Assembly: GCA_036250225.1 (NCBI GenBank)
Contig: JAPZLL010000014.1
Location: 310,001-374,000 of the forward strand
Length of the DNA stretch: 64,000 nucleotides
Reading direction: 5' to 3'
DNA from: Cercophora sp. LCS_1
Lineage: Eukaryota; Ascomycota; Sordariomycetes; Sordariales; Lasiosphaeriaceae
Part shown: positions 1 through 9,631 of the stretch, piece by piece
Layout of the letters: each line of letters opens with the position of its first letter
Position numbering within the stretch: position 1 is the first letter of the stretch
The notes under the pieces: generated by a model
The model's input: only the letters and a program-made list of their open reading frames with translations
What the model was told of the DNA's origin: nothing
Database searches by the model: none
Program-made: the position numbers and the translations under genes

Positions 1-342
1 ATCTCGAGCCTTTTAGTCCAGGTATTTCTAAAGGCAAAGACGCAAATAGGTGGAACCGGCTCAAGCGCCATCAACCGTATTGTATGGCTCGTTTTTTTCT
101 GTCACCCACTTGCCCGGCACAAAATGAATGATTTGTCACATGCAGATTGGTGTGTCGTTACTTGAGACGATAATTCTTCGGTTCACGAAGCACGTCCTGT
201 GCGCCAAACCATGGAAATCGACGGTACTTTTGATCTATGGAGGTGAGGGTCTAAAGTCCGGTTCGTCAATTCCGGAGGCCTCGATATTATGTACCTTGCC
301 CATCTCCCATAGCGCCCCCACAAAACTGACTTCTTCGGTCGA
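1..342. other. Gene-free left edge; 3' flank of arg1
   Basis: No coding region with support is visible. The stretch lies downstream of the stop codon of the minus-strand argininosuccinate synthase gene and probably holds its 3' UTR. Short open frames here have no recognisable product. Confidence 0.6.
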
Positions 343-2439
343 TCAGTTGGTGAGAGGCTCGCCGTCCTTGCGCTTCTGAAGACCGTACTTCTTGAGGCGG
401 ATGGCTGTGGCTGACGTTAGTTATTTTGTAATAGAATGAGATATGATAGACCTTACCCTGGATGGCGATAAAGCCAGTGGTGTCCTCGGGAGAGAAGCCC
501 TCAAGGGAGTCCATGGAAGCATCCCTGTGCAAGTTAGTACCATTACGGGTATATTGTTGAGCCTTAAGGGGCACTTACTCTTGGCTGTAGAGATTGCTGG
601 CATCGCTGGAACGGCCAAGCACGAAAGCCTTGAAGTACTAAGTCAGTACGAGATCGCAGCAGGAGACAAACAGAGAGGCTTACGTTGCCGCGGTAGACCA
701 TCATGCGGACCACACCGGTGACGTTCTTCTGGGAGGCGACGAGAGCAACCTCAACGAACTCCCTCTCGGGGGTGAAGTCTAAACGTGGTTAGCGACCTTT
801 GACCAAGACTCTGAATGGCGCGGGTTTCACTTACACATGCCGTTGTAGAGCTGTCTGCTCCACGACTGGGTGACGAACTGATCTCGGAGCTCGCGAACCT
901 TGGAGTCCATAACGAGGCCCTCAAGGTCGATGTGAGCGAGCCTGGCGATGGTGCTGTGACAACTGGTGAGCGTTTGAAGTGGTTGGGTCAGATGCGGTGA
1001 CATACAGGCCAGGGGTATCGTAGCAGCCACGGCTCTTGAGGCCGATGAAACGGTTCTCAACAATGTCGACACGACCAACGCCATTGTCGTGGCCGATCTT
1101 GTTGAGGAGCTTGAAGAGCTCGAGGCTGTCGGTGACCTCCTTCTTGTCCTCAGTCGCAACCTTGACGGGGATACCCTTCTCGAAGTAGATGGAGAACTCA
1201 TAGGGCTTGTCAGGGGCGTCGAGAGGGTCGACAGTGCGGCTTGATAGACGGTCAGCTGTGCTCCAACACTATCGTCCTGACAGACTTACGTCCAGAGCTC
1301 CTTCGGGGGAGTGTGGTCGGGATCCTCGAGGACACCAGCCTCGTATGAGCAGTGCACAAGGTTGTCTAGTAGTGTTAGATCATGTAGTTAAAAATCATGA
1401 TGAGCAAACTCACCATCCATGCTCCACGGGGCCTTGGGTGACGAGGAAACAGGGATGTTGTTCTCGGCAGCATACTTGAGAAGGTCTTGGCGACCCCTAT
1501 TTTGAGTGTTAGTGAGCCGTGCCGGGGGTGACGTCAACGGGATCACGAACTGGAACTTGGCGATGAACTCGGGCATGCGCCAGGGAGCAATGACCTTGAG
1601 AGAGGGGTTGCAAGCCGCGAAGGCAAGCTCGAAGCGGACCTGGTCGTTGCTACTCAATGTTAGACGAGGCCGTTGATCTCTTGGCGCAAAGATTACTTAC
1701 CCCTTGCCCTAAATACGCATGCTGGGTTAGTAGGGGTTCCCGTGTGAGGGTATTAAGAATGTAGGTTGATACGTACGGTGCAGCCGTGGCTGACATACTA
1801 TGACGAGTTAGCAATTGGTCAACAGGAACAAGGCAAAGTATCAAACCTGGCAGTCGTTGTCCTCAGCCACCTTGACCTGAGCACGGGCAATGATGGGGCG
1901 GGCAAGAGAGGTTCCGAGGAGGTAGCGGTCCTCGTAGATGGCATTGCACTGGATAGCCCGGTGGACAATCTCCTCGACGAAAGCCTTCTGGAGGTTCTGA
2001 ATCACCATCTTCTTGGCACCGAGAGCAAGAGCCTTCTTCTCGACAGCGTCGAAGTCCTCCTCTTGGCCAACATCGGCCAAGAAGGCAATGACCTCATATC
2101 CCTCGTTGATGAGCCATTTGAGGATGGTGGAGGTGTCAAGGCCTGGTAATCATCTGGATTAGCTATCGCGGTTGGCTCGCGGTGCAGTATAACAAGGAGT
2201 TTCGGTCGTGGCCCGCAGCGCGCACAGCGTGTCGTCATATGCAATTGCAGCGTGGGCGGGGCGCTATCGTGGATATAGAGCGTGACGAACCTCCAGAGTA
2301 GGCGCTATGCAAGGGTTAATTGGCCAATTCATCGAAAAGCGGACCATGGCGTCGCGAAAGGGCAGCCACCAAGCTCTACGGAGGGGTTGTTGAGGATGGA
2401 GGGGAAGGTGACTTACAGACAGACACGGCCCTTGGACAT
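343..2439 (-). CDS. arg1: Argininosuccinate synthase, 14 coding exons
   Basis: ATP-dependent ligation of citrulline and aspartate to argininosuccinate, the penultimate step of arginine synthesis, in the cytosol. The joined exons give 420 residues, the usual fungal length. Visible family features are the N-terminal P-loop-like AYSGGLDTS, LADVGQEEDFDA, SHGCTGKGNDQVRFE, PWSMDDNLVH and DPLDAPDKPYEF. Exons on the minus strand: 2439-2417, 2304-2291, 2142-1847, 1797-1777, 1708-1701, 1649-1551, 1496-1414, 1365-1290, 1239-1006, 953-835, 778-684, 637-579, 524-457, 410-343. Exons 2, 4 and 5 are only 14, 21 and 8 nt, yet they are needed to restore the conserved AYSG and SHGCTGKG motifs, and the frame stays open throughout. 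The start ATG at 2439 gives MSKGRVCLAYSGG. Identity is very secure; the smallest exon borders are hand-derived. Confidence 0.96.
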
Positions 2440-4143
2440 GGTTACGGAATGGGAATTGGTCAATAATATGGGCAAGATGGGACTTCTGGAACCACCAGAG
2501 AACAGTGGAGGATCGAAGACTTTGGGAAACTTGGGATTGTTTCCTTCAAGTGTCAATGGGCACGTCGAGGAAGTCTCAGACCATGGCGGGGTCGGTTGAT
2601 CCCGGGAAGCTCGTGACTCAATTGGGCCTTATCAGCACAATTTTTTTTTCTTTGGGGCCTTATCAGTTACACTTGGTGCTGGACCGACATCGGCAGCACC
2701 TTGATTGCGCCGGAACATTGGATGATCCAAGCCGTTGATAGGCCGACGCCTGATTCGTGTGTGTTCAATGCGAGAAACAGCGATGCTTTAAATGGTTGTT
2801 TGCTCCTGTCGCTCCGGCGCCTGTTCTCGGATTTTGGAGGCATGGTGCTGGATCTTTAGGTTCTGAGCTCATCACTGTGACGCGAAAGGGCGGGGAGGGT
2901 GCTTTCAATCCTGGACCCTGCGGTCAGGATGGGGGCTGACTTGAAACAGCGATGCCATTTGGGTGATTGTTCCGTAGCGAGACTGTGAGGTTCTGCCCAT
3001 TTTAGGCTTGTATTCTCTTGCGTTCTTCCGGAGGAGCACCGTCATGCTGACTGCAGCTGAGTCGGAGTTCTAGATAGCAAGAATCCCTCATAAATCTCCA
3101 ATGTTGCGCGGGACATTCGTTTCGATGAACGTTGTGGCTGAGGGACGGCTGAAATGCATGCAAACGGCCCCGGAGGGTCGGGACGCACTAAGGGGCTCAG
3201 GCCGGGTTTCTCACTACAGAATAATAACAGCAAACGGGGCTAGGCAAGTCTAATACCACGTACTCCATCTGAACCGGCAACTATACTGTCGAAGCAGGAT
3301 CTGCATCGTGGGTGGAGTCTTCAGGAAGCATCTGGACCTCGAATTTAAGCTTATTTTCACTGCGTGGACGTCTGTTCAGTTCCTCGTATGGGTGTAATTC
3401 TGTACATTCGTCGCCAAGCTTGAGAGGAAACCAAGCTGGTGGCCCCACCACTCCGGATGCGACGCTTTTATTGGACGGCAGAGCAAAAGTCTTGGGCGTT
3501 TTGCGAGACCCCCTGTCCCAGGTGCGCGGCAGTGCAGTTGGATCGTGAACGCTAAACTTCGACTGGAGCTGCAGCTCAGCCGCCAAAGGGGTCTTGCCAA
3601 TCCCAGTCCCCGACTGGACGCGCTCCCCGCCGCCGGGCTGGCCTGGGCTCGTCTGGGCTGGGCGTTCCTGTGCATCCCTCCCAAGCACGAGAAAAGGAGG
3701 TCTTCTCTGCGAGCGCCCAGACATTTATTTATTCCATCTCAGCCCTTCCCCCTAAAATCCCATCCCTCTCAATCCCTCCTTTCCCAATCCGAGAGGAAGC
3801 ATCAAGGCAACCATCGGACGACGAGCCCCTTGCCATTTCGCTCTCTATCGCCTGTGTTTTTTTTTCCGCGACAATACCCATTTTAATACTACTTTTCGAC
3901 GAAAAAAAGATCCGGGCGACATCAGCGGTCACGACCCCAAACGACACGAACTCTTTTACCCAACGAGAACACGAGACGCAGTCTGCAGCCCGCCGATCCG
4001 AGGAAAAAAAACTTGGAAGTGTCCAGCCATTCGAAAAATCGACTGGACCCTGAGTTTTGGTGGACTCGCAAGAACAAACCGGGAAAATCCCCAAATCTAT
4101 CCACCCGTCGCCAGCTGAGCGACGGCCTAAATCCGAGCCCATC
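2440..4143. other. Divergent intergenic region, arg1 / membrane-protein gene
   Basis: About 1.7 kb between two divergent genes. The right part (about 3700-3900) is rich in pyrimidine tracts, as is common in fungal promoters and 5' leaders. Apart from the TGACTCA site near arg1, no gene or repeat with support was seen. Confidence 0.6.
2614..2620 (-). promoter_or_regulatory. Possible Gcn4/CPC1 site upstream of arg1
   Basis: The sequence TGACTCA, the Gcn4/CPC1 consensus, lies 175 bp upstream of the arg1 start. Cross-pathway control of arginine genes by CPC1 is established in Neurospora. About eight TGASTCA words are expected by chance in 64 kb, so only the position supports function. Confidence 0.5.
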
Positions 4144-5175
4144 ATGCGCGATACCTCTTCCCTGCGGCCAACCTCCCTCGCGGCCTTCGCATCCCTCTTC
4201 CTCCTCGCATCGGCATCGACCGTTCCCCGACCAGAATGCGTGCACACTCGAAGCGAAGAGCTGGCCGCCCGCGCCTCCTGCGGTGACGAAGGCTCGCTCA
4301 ATTACTGCTTCTCGCACCTCGTTTCGCTCAATCCCAACACGGCCGATGAGCAGCTGGCCTCGGAGCTCGAGCGCTGCTTCCAAAACGCCGGCTGCACCGA
4401 TGCCGAGTCCCAGATCGAAGCCCTCTGGACGCTCCAACGATGCGACTCGGAGCCGACCGACCTCCGCCGTCGACGTCCCGAGGCCGCCATGCCGATCGCG
4501 CGTGAAGCGTCCCCTCTCGGCGGCGGCATCACCATTGTCGCTGCACGACAAGCCACCACCAATCCCCCAGCAGGGACCCAGCCCGCTCCGACCACCGCGG
4601 CGCCGGCCAACCGGAGCCCCTCGCCCTGCTTCACCGAAACCACGGTTGACATCACCTCGTGCCCGACCCAATCCACCGGCCCCGACGCCGGCAAGAAACT
4701 CCCCTGCTTCCCTACCCAGATCCCCTCGCAAGTGTGTGCAGCCGGTTTGATTTGCCAGATGGACAACCAAGGCAATCCGTCATGCATGTTCAAGGAGTCG
4801 GGCCTCGGCCTCGCAGGCACCATCATTGCCATTTTCTTCGCCTCCGCTGTCGCCATCTCCGTCGTCAGCGTGTGCTTCTTCTGCTGCCGCGAGCGGCGCG
4901 TGCAGAACCGTCTGATCCGCGCCGCCGAGGCAGCCAAGATCGCCCAAGAGGCCAAGACCCAGGCAGCGGTGAATGCTAAGAAGGTCGGGAACGACGGCCC
5001 TGGCTTGGACAGACAGCCGTTGATGAGCCAGCCCGCCAGTGAGGACTTGCCCCCTCTGCCGCAGATGCAATCGCAGTACGGATCCGGCGGATACCAGGGC
5101 GGCGCTGCACAAGACTACAACAGCGGTGGACATGGCCAGAATCCCTTTGTGGACTCGGGGCACCCCCTCAGGTGA
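4144..5175 (+). CDS. Secreted type I single-pass membrane protein, function unknown
   Basis: A 343-residue intronless gene of unknown function. Residues 1 to about 25 form a signal peptide with an LAAFASLFLLASAS core. A cysteine-bearing extracellular part follows, with a first Cys group at about 30-100 (CGDEGSLNYC, CFQNAGC), a P/T-rich linker at about 135-160, and a second Cys group at about 160-220 (CFTETTVDITSC, CFPTQIPSQVC). One membrane span lies at about 223-246, followed by a CFFCCRERR juxtamembrane stretch and a Gly/Gln/Pro-rich cytoplasmic tail. The longer open frame from 4057 was not used because the ATG at 4144 gives a proper signal peptide at its N-terminus. The layout fits a cell-surface sensor or wall-associated protein, but that is inference. 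Confidence 0.8.
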   Translation: MRDTSSLRPTSLAAFASLFLLASASTVPRPECVHTRSEELAARASCGDEGSLNYCFSHLVSLNPNTADEQLASELERCFQNAGCTDAESQIEALWTLQRCDSEPTDLRRRRPEAAMPIAREASPLGGGITIVAARQATTNPPAGTQPAPTTAAPANRSPSPCFTETTVDITSCPTQSTGPDAGKKLPCFPTQIPSQVCAAGLICQMDNQGNPSCMFKESGLGLAGTIIAIFFASAVAISVVSVCFFCCRERRVQNRLIRAAEAAKIAQEAKTQAAVNAKKVGNDGPGLDRQPLMSQPASEDLPPLPQMQSQYGSGGYQGGAAQDYNSGGHGQNPFVDSGHPLR

Positions 5176-5803
5176 TGAGCGCATCTGGGCGAAGGTGTCT
5201 TGTTTGTAGACAAGGCAGTGCCATAGGTAGTCGGGGTTGATGTTGTGGAGTGGGATGAGGGTTGAATTGTCAGACGGACCTTTGTCTTGGTTGTCATTGT
5301 TGGATTGAGAACTTGTCTAAGCTGGATTCGTTCGGGTGGAAAAACTAGGTCTCATGTATTGTTGCAAGTCATCATTGTTCAGCGAGCCCGCCAGCAGGCG
5401 ATTGGGTATCATCGGAGTTTTGAATATCAGGGGCTTTACTTGCCCGGAATAAATCAGGAAATGTTCGGCCTGTGCTTTTCATCACATCGCGATCTAAATG
5501 GTTCTGACTGATTGGTTTTGCGTGCCATGAATTTAACCCGCTCTACTTAAAGCTACGGCAAGCCACCGCTATGTTGGCGCATGGCCAGCGCTGGCGTAAT
5601 CATCGTGCTGGTAAGCTACATATACTACACAATTGTTTCCACATGGCATCTGCGCCAGATGAGTTTCTCCAGGGTATTTCTAATATCTGGGCGCTGTAGA
5701 TGCACCTTTGAGCGCAAAAATTGGTCTTGGGAGAAAACACTGCCCAGAATGTTCGATTCAGCTACGCGAATCTTTCCCGAGTAGCTCAACCGCTTCCCGG
5801 GGA
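5176..5803. other. Convergent intergenic region
   Basis: Tail-to-tail spacer between the membrane-protein gene and nst1. It should contain both 3' UTRs. No coding region with support is visible. Confidence 0.6.
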
Positions 5804-8800
5804 CTAACGGCTATTACCAAACAAACCGCCTCCAACCACTGGGCTCCCAATGTCGCCGGGCGCACCAACAGCACGCTGGATCGGCCGGGAACTGCCTCGC
5901 CCACTGCTCGGGTCCCAGCGAATCGACCACTTTCCATTACCGTCGTCCCGCATGTCAAAGCTACCGCCGCCGTTCTGGTGGTCGCCCTCAGTCTCGGAGA
6001 TGGCGAGTAGAAATCTCTCATCAACAGGCCCGTCCGGGCTGTTCGCGTCAAGCTTGGCCTTGACCTCGTCTAGAGGAACAAATCCATCAGTCGCTTCCAC
6101 AGTGCCGTCCGGCCTCTCAGTAGCAGCACCGGCTAGCTGATCGCAAGCACGACAAAGCATTTTGCGCATAACTACAGCTCGAGGCTCGCTGGGCCGGTCC
6201 ATGGGCGTGGGGCCGCCGAACCCCGAAGGCCCCGGCAGGTGTGTGCCCCAGGGCATACCCATAGGGCCGGGCCCGAAGCCCAAGCCTGGCGGTGGCCCTG
6301 GAGGCAATATGTGCTGTGGTGCACTGGGAGGGCCCCAGGGGCCGTGGTGCTGCGAGAACATCGGGTCCATGCCATACGGGACGGGAAACCCGGGTATAGG
6401 TCTAGGCCCGGGAGCGAACGTGTGCAGCGGAACGCGGCGATTTGCGAAGTCCTGGAAGGGCTCGTCATCGTCGAGTAATGCGCTGCTTCCCAGATGGGGC
6501 TCGGGCTCTTGTACCGAGTTCTCATGACTGGGCGACCTGCTGGATGGTCTTTGCCCTTGAACAACGCTGGATGGCCTACCAATCGGCGTGGGACGGCTGA
6601 TGGGCTGCGAGGCTGCTGACGGTGTGCCGGGCTCGAAGCTGCCCGAGTTCTGCCGGGAATGCGAGCTCGAATCTCGAGGAAGCGAAGTCCCATAGAGCGG
6701 CGCCACGCTGGTCACAGGAGAATCGAGCGGACCAGGGAAGCCTGGAGGGGGGTGTATGGGGAACCCACGACCCCCGATTGGACCACCAAATCCAGAGGGC
6801 GCAGAGCCGAGGCCTGGAGCTGGCCGGAAGACTGGACCCATGGGGGGCGGGAAGATAGTATCACGGGATACAGGATTAGCAAACCCCGGGGGGACCGAAA
6901 TCTGAGAGGGCATTGCCGGTGCATAGGAAAGACCCATTGGCGGCATGCCGTAGAGACCTGGTTGTGGGGGTAGCACCTTCGCTGACGCATTCAGTGGCGA
7001 CGCTGGATGTGAGAGAGTCTGTTGACCGCTTTGTAAACCGATGCCAATGCTCCCTGGCCTGCCTAGAGAACCTATTGGCCCTGGGCTCGCGTGCACTGGC
7101 GTGAGCGGATGAGGGGATGGATTTTGGCTTGGCCCGGAGCCGGATTGCGATGACGCAGCAGCTGTGCTCTCTTGTTGAGATGACTGACGCGCACGCATGG
7201 GCGTAGGAGCTTTGGGGAAGGCAGGCGTGGCTACCGAGATCTGCGGTGATGAGTATGATCCTAGTTGCTGCTGAGGTAGGGCCGGCACTGGTGCCGGCAC
7301 TGAGCCCTGGGCAGGGCGTTTGGGAAGGGTGATGGGCACGGGAACAGCCGCAGCCGCAAGGGCAGCAGCCTTATGTGCAGCTCTCTCCTCTTGCTGCTTC
7401 TGCCTCTCCTTCTCCTTTGCCTCTTTGGCTTCTCGGGCTGCTTTAGCCTTTGATTCCCTTTCCCGCTTGTCACGCTCCTGATGTTCTTTTCTCTCACGAG
7501 ATTCGCGCTCCTTTTGCTCTCGCATCTCTTGCTCTTTCTGCTCGCGAGCTTGCTTCTCCTTCAACCACTGCTCCTCGCGCAGCTTCTTTTCCCGCTCTTT
7601 CTGTTCACGGGCTTTTCGCTCGGCCTCTTCGCGCTCGTGGATTCGTCGTACACGCTCTGCCTCCCTACGCTGTCGCTCCTCCTCCTCCGCTTTCTTCTGG
7701 GCTTCTTTTTTCTTTCGTTTCTCCTCGGCCTTTCGACGCTGCTCTTCGATCTTGCGGGCTTCCTCTTCCTTCCGAGCGGCTTCCAAAGCTGCCTTCTCAG
7801 CCTCCTTGTCCGCTTTCTGGGAGGCTAGCTCTTGCTTCTTCTTGGCAGCCTTCTCCTTGCGCTTTTGCGCCTCCTTGGCCTTTTTGGCCTTGCGCTGCGA
7901 TTCTTGAATGCTCTCGGCTTCAAGCTCCTCAATGAGTTTGGCTTGGCGCTCCTTAGCCACCTTTTCCCGATATGCCGATAGGACTCTTTGCTCAAACATG
8001 CGCGCGGCGAAGATCTGGAACATCCGTCGGCCCTCCTCCATTCGTTGCTCTTCCGTCATGGTATCCTGTCCAGAGTTAATGCGACTTGATTGAGAGGGAG
8101 CTGAGCCGATGCTGCGAACCTCTTCCTCCTGACTGTCATAGTCTTCGTCCTCCTCGTCGTCGTAGTCCTCGTCATCATCAAAGTCGTCGTCCTCTTCGGG
8201 CGGCGGATGCGGGTGGGCGTAGCGATCGCCGTTAACGTGGTCGTAATTGCGCTCAAACTGCTCCCTGGCGTCTTCCTCCCGGGACATCCGACGTTCTGCG
8301 AGCCGTTCCATCATTTCGATGAACTTCTTACCGTCGTTTTTGAGGAGGTCGTCCGCAACCGTCAGGATCCCACCTATTGAGGGTAAGTGATGTGCGCAAC
8401 ACATAGATGCCAACAGAAAAACATGGCCTATCTGTGACACACGGGGAAGAAGAAAATAGTCCATACCCTGAACAGTCAGGCTATTCCCGAAGTTGAAGAA
8501 ATCGGGCGGGTAGTCAGGTCGGTATCCCGCCTCCGAGGCCTCGGCATCGTCGCTGTAATCGTCCTCGTCGAGCTCATCCTCGCTATAGCCCTCTTCACCC
8601 TCCTCGTCCTCGTCATCACCCACGTGTTCTACTATTCGCCCATGTGATGGTTGAATGTTGCTGTAGCTCGCGGGAAGACCACGGGAACGACCACCGGCAA
8701 TGTGGTTGTATGGTTGATGTGATCGGAGCATCGGCGGCCCGTTGCGCTCATCAGGGTGGTTGGCATAATGTTCCAGCTCCTGGTAGTAGGCGTCATATAA

Positions 8801-9631
8801 GCCTTCCAGCTCCTCTTCGATAGCAGTCCGCTTTCTCCCACATACAGTACAGCTGCAGGTATGCTTTTGCTGCTCCTTCATCTTTTTGAGCACGGCATCC
8901 TTCTCGACCTTGACAAGCGATTTCCGCTCCTCCTCACTGAGTCCGAGCCAGAACTCCTTGATCCGCTCGCGTTCCTCCGCATTGCTATTGTCCCAGATCT
9001 TTTCCCTGGACATACCGGATGGGCGGTGGTCGTCACGGTGAGCAGAGGAACCATGCGCTTGACTTGGCGGGACGTGATGGGACCGGGAACCGTGGGACTC
9101 GTCGGCACTTGCTGCGGCGTTCTTTTTCTTTTTCTTCTTGGACTTTTTGCCCTTACTCGATCCCTCATGTGAATAACCATTTTGGTGCGGATAGTCACGT
9201 TGGGAGTCAGCATCGGCATAGTGATCGTCATCATCGTGGCTCAAGTCAGCCTCGGCCTCACCAGAGTGTTGCTCGTGGGAAGCGGGCGGGCTCGGCAGCC
9301 CGTTTGAAGACTCGGGTTTGAGTGCTTGCTCTGCAGCCGCCTTTGCCGCAGCCTTCGCTCTTCGCTTCTGTTTTTTGCGATTTACGGGCTGGGCGGAACC
9401 ATTAGGCGTGGCAGCTGTGTCGGGCACTGGCGCGGACGGAGCAGCCTTCGAGCCCATCGAAGGAGTGGTGGTCGGAGAGGCTTGGGAGGAATCGGCCGGC
9501 GTGCTTCCTTTGGGCACTGTTATGATCTTCGACCCGTCCTTGTTTTTATACTTAGCGGTGGCCTTGGAGGTGGGCGAGAGGGGGGCTTGGTTCAGTGCCC
9601 CCGCCGGCTGCTGGCGGTGGCCGCCCTTCAT
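5804..9631 (-). CDS. nst1: Stress response protein Nst1
   Basis: Nst1-family protein, linked in yeast to salt tolerance and mRNA-processing or P-body factors; its biochemical role is unsettled. The product is 1244 residues after removal of one 93-nt intron (8466-8374, GTATGG...AATAG). That intron is a multiple of three and has no stop, so an unspliced reading also stays open. The order is basic/KK-rich N-terminus, acidic D/E stretches, the family core FNFGNSLTVQ-GGILTVADDLLKNDGKKF spread across the splice junction, MMERLAERRMS, a very long Glu/Lys/Arg/Ala coiled-coil-like segment, and a Pro/Gly/Met-rich C-terminal half. The first ATG is at 9631 (MKGGHRQQPAG); the upstream in-frame codon at 9652 is GTG. 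Family identity is firm because of the core motif. Confidence 0.93.
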   Translation of the reverse strand: MKGGHRQQPAGALNQAPLSPTSKATAKYKNKDGSKIITVPKGSTPADSSQASPTTTPSMGSKAAPSAPVPDTAATPNGSAQPVNRKKQKRRAKAAAKAAAEQALKPESSNGLPSPPASHEQHSGEAEADLSHDDDDHYADADSQRDYPHQNGYSHEGSSKGKKSKKKKKKNAAASADESHGSRSHHVPPSQAHGSSAHRDDHRPSGMSREKIWDNSNAEERERIKEFWLGLSEEERKSLVKVEKDAVLKKMKEQQKHTCSCTVCGRKRTAIEEELEGLYDAYYQELEHYANHPDERNGPPMLRSHQPYNHIAGGRSRGLPASYSNIQPSHGRIVEHVGDDEDEEGEEGYSEDELDEDDYSDDAEASEAGYRPDYPPDFFNFGNSLTVQGMDYFLLPRVSQIGHVFLLASMCCAHHLPSIGGILTVADDLLKNDGKKFIEMMERLAERRMSREEDAREQFERNYDHVNGDRYAHPHPPPEEDDDFDDDEDYDDEEDEDYDSQEEEVRSIGSAPSQSSRINSGQDTMTEEQRMEEGRRMFQIFAARMFEQRVLSAYREKVAKERQAKLIEELEAESIQESQRKAKKAKEAQKRKEKAAKKKQELASQKADKEAEKAALEAARKEEEARKIEEQRRKAEEKRKKKEAQKKAEEEERQRREAERVRRIHEREEAERKAREQKEREKKLREEQWLKEKQAREQKEQEMREQKERESRERKEHQERDKRERESKAKAAREAKEAKEKERQKQQEERAAHKAAALAAAAVPVPITLPKRPAQGSVPAPVPALPQQQLGSYSSPQISVATPAFPKAPTPMRARQSSQQESTAAASSQSGSGPSQNPSPHPLTPVHASPGPIGSLGRPGSIGIGLQSGQQTLSHPASPLNASAKVLPPQPGLYGMPPMGLSYAPAMPSQISVPPGFANPVSRDTIFPPPMGPVFRPAPGLGSAPSGFGGPIGGRGFPIHPPPGFPGPLDSPVTSVAPLYGTSLPRDSSSHSRQNSGSFEPGTPSAASQPISRPTPIGRPSSVVQGQRPSSRSPSHENSVQEPEPHLGSSALLDDDEPFQDFANRRVPLHTFAPGPRPIPGFPVPYGMDPMFSQHHGPWGPPSAPQHILPPGPPPGLGFGPGPMGMPWGTHLPGPSGFGGPTPMDRPSEPRAVVMRKMLCRACDQLAGAATERPDGTVEATDGFVPLDEVKAKLDANSPDGPVDERFLLAISETEGDHQNGGGSFDMRDDGNGKWSIRWDPSSGRGSSRPIQRAVGAPGDIGSPVVGGGLFGNSR

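Noticed and set aside
3922..4770. 282-codon minus-strand frame over the membrane-protein gene
   Set aside because: The Gly/Arg-rich translation mirrors the GC-rich sense codons. The sense product has a signal peptide and a membrane span.
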